DNA from: Kingdonia uniflora
Lineage: Eukaryota > Streptophyta > Magnoliopsida > Ranunculales > Circaeasteraceae
Reading direction: 5' to 3'
Length of the DNA stretch: 64,000 nucleotides
NCBI GenBank assembly: GCA_014058105.1
Contig: JACGCM010001110.1
Location: 558,001-622,000, forward strand
The notes beneath the pieces are model-generated. The model worked only from the letters and a program-made list of their open reading frames with translations. It made no database searches and was not told the origin of the DNA. Shown here piece by piece: positions 1 to 9,740 of the stretch; the stretch's first letter is position 1, and every line of letters begins with the position of its first letter. A program made the position numbers and the translations under genes.

Positions 1-200
1 GTCTCCACCACTCTTTCTCTCCTGTTCTCCCTCTCTCTCTCCAAACAAACCAAACAAACATTTCCCTCCAAATATTGCTCTCACTCACTCTGTCTCTCGC
101 TAACAGTTTCCATCACTCACTCTGTCTCTCTCACTCTTGTGAACAGTTTGAGTTTCTCTCTCACTCTCTTTCTCTATCACTATCACGCCATTAGAGACTA
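1..200. other. Pyrimidine-rich left flank of element Y
   Basis: This stretch is dominated by CT-rich runs (ctctctct, ctcactcactctgtctct) with no credible reading frame. Purine-rich (GA) runs occur on the same strand near 8400-8480, so the two ends of element Y are loosely complementary. That could reflect terminal inverted sequence, but low complexity makes the match weak evidence. It may equally be a pyrimidine-rich promoter or 5' leader for the plus-strand gene that follows. Confidence 0.3.
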
Positions 201-400
201 TTATTTTTTTTTTATTCCATTTGGGGGTTCATAGAAAAAATTGAATTCAAAGACATTGTCCATTCCTTTTGGAGAAAAGCTTGGGGATTTATAGTGGAGG
301 TTACTGTATACTTCAAGGTAAATCCCATTATCATTCAAAATTGTTGTCTTTCTTTGTCTCCCCCTTTGTGTAATACAATTTTGTATTGAAATTGCTTAAT

Positions 401-848
401 ATTGTCGAATTCGACAATATTTGACCTAAATAACTCAAATTACACTGCAAAATTATCGAATTCAGCAATATTAAAAAGAAATTGAGTTATTAATATCTAT
501 GATTGTCGAATTCGTCAATATATGACCTAAATAACTCAAATTATACTACAAAGTTGTCAAATTCGATAATATTGAAGTAAAATGGATTTATTAACATCTA
601 GGATTGTCGAATTCGACAATTTAGTAGTGTAATTGTTGTTATGGTTACATAATATTGTCAAATTCAACAATTATGGAATTCCCTTATTTTATCTCCCGTT
701 TATTTTATCCTTGTTTAGAAGTCTAAATTGTCGAATTCGACAATAGTTATATTTAACTTGGAGTTATTGAAATAGAGTATTATCGAATTCGACCATTTAC
801 CAATTGCAATTGGACTTATGTTTATATAATATTGTCGAACTCGACAAT
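401..848. repeat. Nine-copy array of an 18-bp palindrome, period about 51 bp
   Basis: Cores matching or nearly matching ATTGTCGAATTCGACAAT start near 401, 452, 502, 553, 603, 654, 727, 780 and 831. The steps are 51, 50, 51, 50, 51, 73, 53 and 51 bp. The copies at 401, 603 and 727 are perfect palindromes; the others carry one to a few substitutions. The first four units form two roughly 101-bp dimers with similar spacers (both contain gacctaaataactcaaatta). The array lies upstream of the first recognisable exon of the PMD gene, in a leader or first intron. Confidence 0.85.
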
Positions 849-1072
849 TACCAATTATAATTATATTGATCCTTTAAGTAATAAATTGTATATAGGTATA
901 CAATGAATGAGAAAGTGCCTCCAACCGCTTCCAATTGAAGAAAAATAGTGTTGGCCAGAAAAGGAGATCTACTTACATATAAGAGAAAAAAAAGACTATT
1001 GACCTAAGCCCAGTCGTCCCTCCAAACACTGTCGATACTGCCAATGAAGGTATTAGTGAACCAATAACTCCA

Positions 1073-1185
1073 ACTGAGTCTGCCCAAGCTGCTTTGGGAG
1101 CTTAAGCTGAGTCTGCGCAAGCTGTGAATATTTCTAAGGCTTCAGAATTTGAGACTAAGTCTGCCCAAGCTGCTTTGGGAGCTCA
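1073..1185 (+). repeat. Short direct duplication with an 80-bp offset
   Basis: A segment of about 32 bp containing gtctgcccaagctgctttgg occurs near 1073-1105 and again near 1153-1185, with a shorter related piece between. In the first copy the codon after GGA-GCT is TAA; in the second it is CAA. One substitution therefore closes the frame upstream of 1124. It looks like a degenerate minisatellite in the N-terminal coding part. Confidence 0.6.
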
Positions 1186-1446
1186 ACAACCGCTCCCAAA
1201 TGTTTCCCCTGATTTTGATGTCCATATTCCTATGTTGGGGGGGCATTCTGAAGGTGAGGGGGCTACAAGCAACAAAGACGTATGCCCTAATGATAAAAGC
1301 CTATTGAGGAGCTTCAGGTTCCATAGAGCGAGGTCGATCGCGCTAGGGCAAGTATATTGTTTAATGGAATCCCTTATTTAATTATGTTTTATTATTCATA
1401 TTATTGATAGTTACATTTTATTGATGTAATCATTATTATTGTTCAG

Positions 1447-2173
1447 GAGAAGCTTTCCATTCGTGTTCACCATCACCAGTCTATGTGGGACCTTACAAAG
1501 GAACCACAAGTGGTCCAACATTTTGTTAAGCTGAAGGGTTTGGATATGATTGGGGCCATATCCTCTAACTATTACAACTCTGCACTAATTTCTACTTTTG
1601 CCAAACGTTGGCAGCCGGAAACTAATAGTTTTCACTTCAAATGGGGTGAGATGACTCCAACTCTAGATCATGTGAAGTAATTGGTAGGGTTGCCTGTAGA
1701 TGGCGATGCCATGGTCATTGGTGGTACCTAGAGATTCCCTGCGATTCTAAAGGTTTTGGAGAACAACCTCCTGCAGGATTTAAATGCATTCATGTCTTTG
1801 AAAGCTGGGGGTGCTAGGAATTTATTGTCACCGAGGAAACTAAAATAGCACTATGCATACAAGTTGGAGAAGGTTCTTAGTGACGGTACCACTACAGCTG
1901 CGAAGAATAATAAGGGGTTAACAGCCAGGTCTGTTGCTCATGCTTATATGTTGTATGTCCTTGGGTCCGTTCTATTTCCCACGAAAAAGGGCACAGATGT
2001 CAGCGTACAATACTTTTACCTATTTTCCAAGGACAAGGTGGCAAATAAGTATTCATGGGGATCAGCAATTCTGGCCCACATGTATTACAATCTGGGTACA
2101 ACATCTCGAGATGATGGGAGGCAATTTGCATGCTGTACCATGCTACACGAGGTGATTCCATACTTATTTATGT
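1447..2173 (+). pseudogene. Plant mobile domain (PMD), main exon
   Basis: Starts at the AG acceptor ending at 1446 and stays in one frame with three internal stops (TAA 1678-1680, TAG 1729-1731, TAG 1846-1848). PMD hallmarks are visible in order: FAKRWQPETNSFHFKWGEMT, then LVGLPVDGD followed by GGT, and later ARSVAHAYMLYVLGS with LFPTKKG and KYSWGSAILAHMYYNL. These match the PMD blocks for GEMTITLxDV, LPVDGxxV.G, AYLLYLLGxxLFP and YSWGSAxLAxLY. Two of the stops sit where the family usually has Trp or another conserved residue, consistent with C-to-T decay. Relatives include MAIN/MAIL and phosphatase-7 long-form-like proteins. Confidence 0.8.
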
Positions 2174-2237
2174 AACTGTTTTTTACATATGGCTTAAACC
2201 TCTACTAATTTTATTTTGTTTATATATACACATGTAG

Positions 2238-3302
2238 TCGAGGATTTTTGGACATTTCCCTAAGCTTGCTGGGATCCCCACGGAGATGGACTCTGACGCA
2301 TATGAGCACTGTACCTGTTGGAAATGGGACGAATCTGTTACGGATGAATATAGTGGTACAACTTTGCTCAACTTTAGGGATGCATTGGACAATTACAAAC
2401 TGGGGGATGTAAGTTCATTACCCTGCTACAATGTATCATATTGTACTTGAAGTTAGTAGATTACACTGCTTCAACATTATCGATTTCGACAATGTTGCAT
2501 ATTTATTACTAAAGATAATTGAATAATTGTCGAATTCGACCATATTGACTACGTACATCTACTATTATACATATAATATTGTCGATTTTGACAATTATTC
2601 AGGTTTCTTTAGTTGTGCATATGCAAATTTGTCAAAATGAACATGGAAAATTCTTAAAATCGACAATACTCCATCTCAATAACTGCCAGTCTACTATAAT
2701 ATTGTCGAATTCGATAATGTTGCTAAATCTTTATCAGGCCTACTGAAAAAATTATTCAACTTAATGGTGCATAATACATTTGATTCATTTTTCATGTAGG
2801 TTATATGGGACCCATACAGAGATAAATGGGATTCCGCACATGCATTCAAGGAGGTCACCTTTTTCTATGGTGCATTATTTAAGTCTAGAATCATGTTCAA
2901 CCCTACTACCCAAATAGGGTTGTGCGGCAGTTCAATTGGGAACAAGGCATCCCCTCAAGGTGACTGTTGACAGAGATTTTCATCCTATGGAACGCAAAAG
3001 ATCCAAGGAAATTTAACCCTAAGTATGAGTGGGTTGATTGCTTCTCTGGCCAAAAGTGGAAGGAACTCATTTTGAAGAATGTTGATAGAAGGCGGAGGGT
3101 ACGAGAGGGCCCTCCAGTATGTACATAGGGATACTTGGAGTGGTTTGCCTCTGTCTCGTGGACTACGATCTGTCCCCTTACTGTTGACCTGGCTGCAGAT
3201 GGTGATGTTGGAATTCATCAAAGGAAGAAAGCCAATGCCAATGAGCATGGTGACACCCCCGCACACCAATTTGAAGATGTTGCTGAATAATATGATGTAT
3301 CG
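2238..3302 (+). pseudogene. PMD C-terminal exons
   Basis: Exon 2238-2408 follows an acceptor (catgtag) and ends at the donor gtaagt. It encodes SRIFGHFPKLAG and later WKWDES, matching the PMD section after the YSWGSA block. After an intron carrying palindrome cores, exon 2800-3302 encodes VIWDPYRDKW. In shifted frames it continues with RVVRQFNWEQGIPS, then VDRDFHPMER, then RRRRVREGPPV and YLEWFASVS, in the order of the PMD tail (Y.R..RQFG..Q.IP, then a weyYRR-like segment). At least two frameshifts separate these pieces. Confidence 0.65.
2475..2718. repeat. Palindrome cluster in PMD intron
   Basis: Cores of the 18-bp palindrome start near 2475, 2526, 2578 and 2701, with weaker copies near 2627 and 2650. 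The main steps are 51 and 52 bp. The 2526 copy differs from the perfect core at one base. The cluster lies wholly within the intron between the exons ending at 2408 and starting at 2800. Confidence 0.75.
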
Positions 3303-3399
3303 GTTAGTACATATTATAACTATTTTTATCTCACTTCCCTTATATTATATTCACTTCAAAATTTCTATTCTCTAATATTCTGTTCACTTCGATTACCAC

Positions 3400-4514
3400 T
3401 TCTATAACATCATGAGCATGTTAGTCTGTCTCCAAATGCCCATGATACCATGCCAACAAGGGGTGGATCTGGTAGTTTCGATCAACAAATCATCGAACTA
3501 AATGACTAGTTTCAGAAGCTCATGGAAGATAAATGGAAGGAGTTTAAAGCCAATGCAAAGCTAAGAAAGGCCCTCAAACAGAAGGTCAGTTATACCTATC
3601 TACATCCAACATTATGTTAGTTTTTATGTATAATTATTAGTATAAGTAATTGTCGAGTTCGACAATTATTACAGTGGATGTGAAGGTGGAAACATGTAAA
3701 TTGTCAAATTAGATAATTTTTTGAGTGATTTCTGAAATCATCTATATGTATTATTGTCAAACTCGATAATTACATAGTATTTATTGTCAATATCTACAAA
3801 AACATAGAAAATAATCTAAATGTTTCTTGTCAATTTAACCTCAAACAAGTGAATGTGATCTGCTGAAAGAAATCATTAATAAAATAAAGGAGGACATTCA
3901 ACTAAAGCGTGTAGTTGAAGAGGAATGTGTACTAGAGTTTGCATATCTGCCAAGGCAGTTAGATACGAAGGTAAGGTCTTAGGTAGATGTTATTATCGCA
4001 TCCATTATTTTTTTTTTGTCAAAATCCTGATTTTCTTTGTCAAATTTTTGGTTGCAAATATTGGAGTGCAAAAATTTGAAGGTAACAAATACATGGTTAG
4101 AGGCAGAGCTAAGTAAAAAATTTGATCTCGAAGACTGTAATCAAAGCTTATATGTTGAGTTGAATAAAAAGGTAATGTGGTGTATAACTTTTAATAATGT
4201 TGATTTTAATAACCCCTAATTACTTATAGTCTTCCATTAATAATTACTTATAAGCGGTCAATGCGCTTTTGATAGAGCAGATAAACTTGCATCTTCCTTC
4301 AGCTACACTTATGAATTTACCTAAATTAACTATTGGCTTGTGGTTGAATTATTTGTAAGTCTGGTAACATTGTTCTTGTGCTGCGTATTTTGAACAACAT
4401 GTTGTGCTGCAATCACATCTGCCTATGCCAGACGTAACCCTATCATAGAAGCATGATGACTTGTTGGTTGTACATGAGGACGTTAAGAAGAAGTTCATTG
4501 CAAAAGAAGATTTT
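3400..4514 (+). pseudogene. Coiled-coil linker exons of the PMD-OTU gene
   Basis: A series of short charged exons lies between the PMD and OTU parts. One ends at 3584 before gtcagt with KLMEDKWKEFKANAKLRKAL. One ends at 3970 before gtaagg with LLKEIINKIKEDIQLKRVVE. One ends at 4171 before gtaatg with WLEAELSKKFDLEDCNQSLY. One ends at 4514 before gtaagt with LLVVHEDVKKKFIAKEDF. Heptad-like spacing and high Lys/Glu suggest a coiled coil. Exon starts are less certain than the donor sites. The linker probably joins the two domains; no enzymatic motif is visible in it. Confidence 0.5.
3649..3770. repeat. Palindrome cluster in coiled-coil intron
   Basis: Cores start near 3649 (one mismatch), 3700 and 3753, with steps of 51 and 53 bp. 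Two weaker traces follow near 3783 and 3826. The cluster lies in the intron between the exons ending at 3584 and 3970. Confidence 0.7.
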
Positions 4515-4546
4515 GTAAGTCATTCGAAATGAATGAAATTAATTCT

Positions 4547-4694
4547 AGTTAGTGAATTGGAGTTTGTGTTTGATAATAGTAAATTTAAGTTTAATTTTGT
4601 GTATGACTTTTTTAGTTAATGAATTGGAGTTTGTGTTTGATAATAGTCAATTTAAGTTTAATTTTGTGTACGACTTTGTTAGTTAGTAAATTGA
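4547..4694 (+). repeat. 67-bp tandem duplication in an intron
   Basis: Units 4547-4613 and 4614-4680 are nearly identical (gaattggagtttgtgtttga in both), and a third partial copy starts at 4681. The two full units differ at only a few bases, so this duplication is younger than most of the surrounding decay. No coding potential is visible. Confidence 0.85.
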
Positions 4695-4954
4695 ATTCTA
4701 TGCTCAATATCGATTAACCCCTGCTCAAAATCAGATGTAGTATCCAAAATCACATTTAAATAAAATGAAGTTATATAGCTCATCTCTTTTATGTATTTGG
4801 AGCAGATAATAAACTGGACATCCAAGTATAAGAAAGAAGCAACAAGATGTACGGAGGAAACTATCCATCTTGTAAACTCCCCCCCCATCCTTCTTAATTT
4901 TATGGAATACTGATTTCACTATTTATCATAAAGTTGGTTTTTTTTTTGCGTAAG

Positions 4955-5577
4955 AAGTTGGTTAATGCTGAAGAGAGGATGGAGTCTTTGGAAGTAAATA
5001 ACAGTGAATGGGTATGTCATATTACTAACTCTTGTACCTATTTGAAATTCTCTGTGTAATGCATGGTATGAAGTGATAATTGCCAAATTCGACAATATGG
5101 CTTCAAAATCATGTTATTGAAATTGAATATTGTCGAATTCAACAATTTAGAACTGTATTTGGAGTTGTGCAGACAAAATATTGTCAAACTCGATAATATA
5201 GATAATGTACATATACATGTACCAAGTGTCTTTATTCTAATGTTAGAGTTTTTTATTCAGCATAACAAACTAGTTAATTCTGAAGAGAGGAAGGAAAAAA
5301 ACTTTGGAAGTAGATAACAGTGAATGGGTATAACCTATTCCTAATTATTGTACCTATTTGAGATTTCTCTGTTTAATACATGGTTTGAAGTCATAGTTGC
5401 CGAATTTACCAACTGCATATTATAGAATTCGACAATATTGGTAATATACATGTTCACTTGCACAATATATTATTGTCGAGTTCGACAATTATGGTACTAT
5501 AATTTGAATTATGCATATATAATATTGTCAAAATTGACAATATTGCTCTAATATTAATGTATGTTCTAATATTAGCT
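4955..5577 (+). repeat. Tandem duplication of one exon plus intron (316-bp period)
   Basis: A small exon ending at 5011 (LVNAEERMESLEVNNSEW) and the intron after it are repeated with the exon ending at 5327. Both copies continue with similar intron text (gtacctattt, then ctctgt, then a palindrome core 68-69 bp past the exon end). In the second copy extra A residues (gaaggaaaaaaactttgg against gatggagtctttgg) shift the frame. The unit therefore carried coding sequence and the palindromic motif together when it duplicated. Confidence 0.75.
5079..5541. repeat. Palindrome clusters within the duplicated introns
   Basis: Cores start near 5079, 5129 and 5179 in the first intron copy (steps 50 and 50). 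In the second copy they start near 5396 (weak), 5419, 5472 and 5524 (steps of about 53 and 52 in the last three). The spacers share text such as ttatgcatatataat, showing that the repeat unit is a whole segment of about 51 bp and not just the palindrome. Confidence 0.75.
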
Positions 5578-5587
5578 CTTGTTGCAG

Positions 5588-6560
5588 GAGGTTTGGCGTC
5601 AAGCATTGATGAAGGTACTCGCAAGTAAAGGGATGGGAGACATGGGGGACCCTACCTTTGAAGAACCTTTTGAGCAGAACAAAAGATTCTTTTCAATAAC
5701 ACAACAAGGACCCAAGAGAGATTATCAAGAAGACTTGATTTCCATGGTGGTAACCCATGAAAATATTGTCATTGCTAGGAGAGAGAAAATAGCTAAGAAG
5801 AAGATACAAGAACTTTTATTCCAACTGTGGACAAAGTATTTTATAGATGTTCGTGGCGTCGAAATCAGTGATAAAAATTCTGGTTTTAGGGTTACCGCCG
5901 CGATTCAGCACCAGAGCCAACATAGATTCCCAGATGTAATAAAATCATTGAAGACCTTTCTCTGCAAGGACCCCACATTCTGGATGAGTATCTTTAGCCA
6001 TACAATAGATATACAATTCATTCCAAACGGTGAGAATGCGTATCAAATTCTATTACAGGCGTGTTCTTATGATCATCAGCATGTGGAGTATAGACATATG
6101 GCACATTTACTATCCACTTACTATGAGAAGGTTGTGGCCTTCTTTAGCCACACTAAAGCATATACATTCTTACCCCTCTTTTGGGCACGTTAAAGAAATA
6201 CTACTTCAAATGAGGCGAGTTTGCAAAACCTTCTTTTGGATACTAGTAAGTATTAGTGTTATGGTTTGGGGGCGGACAACCATTACGTTCGCTTATTTCC
6301 AAGGTTTGATGCACCAATACCTCCAGTTTCTACTATTTTCTACAGTCATGTAAATTTGAAAATTCCTCTGGCTTTTCTGAAAGAACAACTGACTAGGTAT
6401 TTTGATGTGAGGGTAAGGAACTTTAAGGCATTACTTAGAGAGCACAATGTAAAGGGGTATAGAGTTAATGACATGGTTGCTGTTGGTTTGCGACAATCAA
6501 ATAGGGCTGTCGACCAAATGTTTTTATATCACAGTTATGTTACCTCAATATTTATTGGTA
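5588..6560 (+). pseudogene. OTU-like cysteine protease domain, catalytic Cys replaced by Ser
   Basis: The exon follows the acceptor ttgttgcag ending at 5587. OTU proteases cleave ubiquitin-type isopeptide bonds with a Cys in a D-G-N-C-G-F-R loop and a late His. Here the loop reads SDKNSGFRVTAA. The codon at the Cys position is TCT (5879-5881), one base from TGT. Later blocks match transposon-associated OTU domains: HMAHLLSTYYEKVVAFFSH, then TFLPLFWA, then NHYVRLFPRFDAPIPP with the candidate catalytic His at 6281-6283. The two halves share a frame but are separated by stops (TAA at 6191 and TAG further on). The remaining 6360-6560 is an unrecognised tail. Confidence 0.65.
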
Positions 6561-6679
6561 GTATCCCTACATGGTTATCAATTTTTCACTTTTTGTATAT
6601 GACAGTTCATTTAGTTCACTGTTTGTATATCACAGTATATAATTTTTTTAAAGTACCCATTGTTGATTTATTTTTGTAG

Positions 6680-7230
6680 TATATACATTTCTATTAGGTC
6701 ATTTGAATCTCATTTATGACTTTTCAAAATCTATATATTAGCTTGGAAAAATATTTTAACAGTGTACTTTAATCTAAAACATAAAATATTGTCGATTTCG
6801 ACAATACTTGTAGTGTATATGGTTACTTGGAATGTATAATATTGTCGATGTCGACAATTTTGGTAGTGTATTTAGAATTATGCATTTGTAATATTTTCGA
6901 ACCCGACAATATAACAAAGTATAATTAGAGTTATGGGTATATAATATTGTCGAAATCGACAATTTAGTTAAATTTTAGAGGATCTATTATATAACCCGAC
7001 AATTTAATACAGTATTTTCGACAATTTACAAATTCATAGAGGGTGCATAAAGCCACACAATCCCTATATTCCAAATAATAATTCATTGTTATTGCCTCCG
7101 TGAAATACTGCATTGTTATTGTCCTAAATTCCAATCACAAAGAAAACATAATGTTGAATCAACATACTAATCTCTCAATAATAATCAAATACATATTTAT
7201 TAGTCAATGCATGTGAACTCTTTATGTTTT
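6680..7230. repeat. Palindrome cluster between the two convergent genes
   Basis: Cores start near 6788, 6841, 6893 and 6945 (steps 53, 52 and 52), with decayed traces near 6990 and 7013. The 6945 copy differs at one central position, and the 6841 copy (attgtcgatgtcgacaat) is a near-perfect palindrome with a changed centre. The rest of the interval, to about 7230, is AT-rich and shows no gene. Confidence 0.7.
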
Positions 7231-7430
7231 TCTAGATGTTGTGGTTGTCAGAATTTGATTGCAAGGGCTGAACAGATTCCCCATTGCTGTCTCCTACATT
7301 GAACACATTATTGTAAATATGGCATAAATATAAAATGGAACAAATTATAGAAAAATCACGGAGAATATGCCGTTTATGCAGAGTGTCGAATATGTACTTA
7401 CTTGATTCTGCTTTTATTGTTTTGAGAAGT

Positions 7431-8051
7431 GGGCATGTCCGTTTGTCATGGTTGTTGAGTACTCCACAACATTTTTTTTTTTTTCTTCTTCTTCTTCTTC
7501 CATCCCCCCTTCCATCTTGCCCATTTCTTGTGATCAGTCTTCGCCCGTCCTTTTGTTTGAACAACGGGAGGGTTTAAAATCATAGTTCCAGACACCAGAG
7601 AATTTGTGACAGAAGTTAAGATGATATGTTGCGATGCATCTATCTGTGTGAAAGACTCATCATAGTTTTGAAGGTAAGACTCAAGCTCGTCTAGCTTCAA
7701 AATCACAAAATTAAAACTTTCTTTCATCTTCGAGGCCCTCTCAAATAAGTTTGATGCACGAAGAGATAGGTGACTATGGTGTAAGCCATGCCGTAAGTTA
7801 TCTCCTTCTAACTGACTTTCATCATACGACCTTAAAAACTTGTTTGCACCAATCGCCCACCTTGTCATAATGAAAGCCTATATTATTTTGTGAATGTCGT
7901 ATTTTAAAAAAACCTTCTAGAGGTGATGACAACATGGGAGTCCAACATACTCAAACAACTTGCATCCACAATTACGAGTTAGCTTCTCTATGTCTATTTC
8001 TAGCTCAAATGACTCGGTACGACCACTATGTAAGGATCGTACTACAGATAT
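7431..8051 (-). pseudogene. FAR1-related (FRS) C-terminal fragment: SWIM plus zinc knuckle
   Basis: FRS proteins are domesticated or mobile MULE-type transposases with a SWIM zinc finger. On the minus strand from about 8051 the reading gives SFELEIDIEKL, then NCGCKLFEYVGLPCCH, a SWIM core (C-x-C, then C-x-H), then a stop. MTRWAIGANKFLRSYDE follows, which is the usual FRS continuation. Next come a helical stretch (7500-7868), NPPVVQTKGRAKTDHKKW, a poly-Lys run from a CTT repeat (7471-7500) and the knuckle CCGVLNNHDKRTCP near 7431-7474 in a shifted frame. An AG acceptor (ctgtag) at the upstream edge suggests an exon border. The DDE part is absent, so this is a 5'-truncated remnant facing the PMD-OTU gene. 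Confidence 0.7.
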
Positions 8052-8066
8052 TGTCGAATCCGACAA
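8049..8066. repeat. Single palindrome core at the FRS exon border
   Basis: A core with one mismatch (attgtcgaatccgacaat) lies immediately upstream, in minus-strand terms, of the putative acceptor of the FRS exon. It would be intronic in that gene too. It is the only copy I see beyond 7030. Confidence 0.7.
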
Positions 8067-8151
8067 TTATTTAGTCTCAGTTCAGTGTTATACAAATAAA
8101 ATTATTGATTTACGCATTACTCTCATGGGACCCACCTGCAGTTAATCAATA

Positions 8152-8731
8152 AAAGACAAATTGCACAGGAGATTATATTCTTCTAACAAATTTTACAGGT
8201 ATTAAGTGGGGGGAATATCATTCTTCTAACAATTTCACAATATCCAAGTGTACTACTGTCGAGTAAGGGTCAGAAAGTACCTGTCGAGTAAGTGTACTAT
8301 TATCAAGGGTATCAGAGTTCTTTGGAGAGATCAATTTCCCCTCTAATGGCAAAATTGCTTCCCTTTGGAGACTGAAATTTCACCTCAAATGGTAGAAATC
8401 GCAAGCAAGAGTGTGTGATATGAGAGAAAGAGAGAGTGTGTGTGATATGAGAGAGAGAAAGACTTGAGTGATATGAGTGATAGGTTTCTCAATTTTGAAA
8501 TTTTTGATAGTGAGAGAGGGAAATGTCTGCGAGCTAGAGAGAGTGGGACAGCTAGGGCCCGACATTTTTCCACTTCATTTCCCTTATAGGAAATTACCAA
8601 ATTTTAAGAGCCACTCATCTAATACCACTCATCTAATAGAGATAAGTGGTTGTGGTTAAGTGAGACTTGAGTGTTTGAAACTTGAGTGTCTCTAAATCCT
8701 CTCCCGATTTCTTTTTAATCTAATGAGAAAT
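8152..8731. other. Gene-free stretch with GA/GT-rich tract
   Basis: No credible gene. It holds a short repeat (ctgtcgagtaag near 8256-8296), a GA-rich tract with gtgtgtgatatgagagag (8405-8465), and a duplicated ctcatctaatac near 8615-8640. It may contain the right end of element Y, but I could not define a terminal inverted repeat. Confidence 0.4.
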
Positions 8732-9087
8732 TGAGGCCATGTTTGGTGAGAAGAGGTGTGATCTTTTGGAAACTTCTCACCTTTGACATGTTTTTTATAT
8801 ATATATGAAAGTAGGCATTCTCTCCAGAAAAAATGAAAACTAGAAGTTTGGTTAGAATTGTGGCCTACTTCTAACCTAAAAACTTCACACCCCCCTTACA
8901 GTTTATTGGGCTGACTTCCAACCAAAAAACTTCCAGTTCGGCTTTGACTTGTCGTTTTGCCGCTATACCGTGGTCTGGTCGTTTCCTACACCCGTGACCG
9001 GTTTAAGTGGGGGTATTCTCAAATATGCAAAATGAAAAAGCACCCCTACCCCAAATAAGCCAAATAAAAACCCACCAAATATTTCCC

Positions 9088-9740
9088 CCCCTCTCCCTTT
9101 CCCTCTCCCTTTTTTTTCTCTCCCTTCCCTATCTCTCTCTCCCTTATCTCTCTACCTCTCCATCTCACCTCTTTCTATATCCCCTCTCTCTCCTACCTCT
9201 CCCACCTCTCTCTCTATCCCCTCTTTCTCCCATCCTCATACAACTCTCTCTCTCTTTTCCTCTCTCCCTTATCACTCTACCTCTCCTTCTCACCTCTCTT
9301 TCTTTATCTCCTCTCTCTCCCACCCTCATACAACTTTCTCTCTCACCCTTATCTCTTTACCTCTCCCTCTCCCTCTCACCTTTCTTTCTATCCCCTCTCT
9401 CTCCCACCCTCATGCAACTCTCTCTCTCTCTACCTCTTCCTCTTACCTCTCTTTCTATCCCCTTTCTCTCCCACCCTCATGTAACTCACTCTCTCTCTCT
9501 TACTTCTCTTTTTATCTCCTCTCTCTCCCACCCCATGAAACTCTCTCTCTTTACCTCTCATTCTCACCTTCTTTCAATCCCCTCTCACACACCTCTCTTT
9601 CCCACCCTCATACAACTCTCTCACTCTCTCACTTTCTCTCAATCTTATCTCTCTACCTCTCTTTTTATCCCATCTCTCTCCCCCTTTCTCCAAACCTCAT
9701 ACAACTTTCTCTCTCCATCTCTTTCTCACTTTCTTTACCT
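9088..9740 (+). repeat. Pyrimidine-rich minisatellite, left arm
   Basis: About 650 bp consists almost wholly of C and T on the plus strand. Loosely repeated units end in cccaccctcatacaac or a close variant, followed by ctctctctc. The open frame across it is a low-complexity Ser/Leu/Pro artefact and not a gene. The tract is mirrored as purine-rich sequence in the right arm. Confidence 0.85.

Larger units (their letters stand above)
1124..6679 (+). pseudogene. PMD / coiled-coil / OTU protease fusion gene, decayed (element Y)
   Basis: A multi-exon gene can be followed along the plus strand. It has an N-terminal exon (1124 to about 1349), PMD exons (1447-2173, 2238-2408, 2800-3302), small charged coiled-coil exons (about 3400-3584, to 3970, to 4171, to 4514, to 5011, to 5327) and an OTU-like exon from 5588. 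Several borders show GT donors or AG acceptors, such as the acceptor ending at 1446, the donor at 2409 and the acceptor ending at 5587. Introns carry the 51-bp palindrome arrays. Stops at 1678, 1729, 1846 and 6191 and frameshifts near 2900-3050 mean no intact protein. PMD is a plant domain shared by MAIN-type genes and transposons; OTU is a cysteine deubiquitinase fold. I infer a transposon-borne gene rather than a host gene. Confidence 0.7.

Noticed and set aside
401..848. Evenly spaced palindromes resembling a CRISPR array
   Set aside because: Plant nuclear DNA; spacers are similar to each other and not unique, the cores vary, and no cas-like gene exists.
7335..7577. 80-codon plus-strand frame opposite the FRS fragment
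   Set aside because: Translation of the CTT repeat and the complement of the FRS C-terminus.
1..8480. CT-rich start and GA-rich end of element Y as terminal inverted repeats
   Set aside because: Match is by low complexity only; no unique sequence pairs and no target duplication could be defined.
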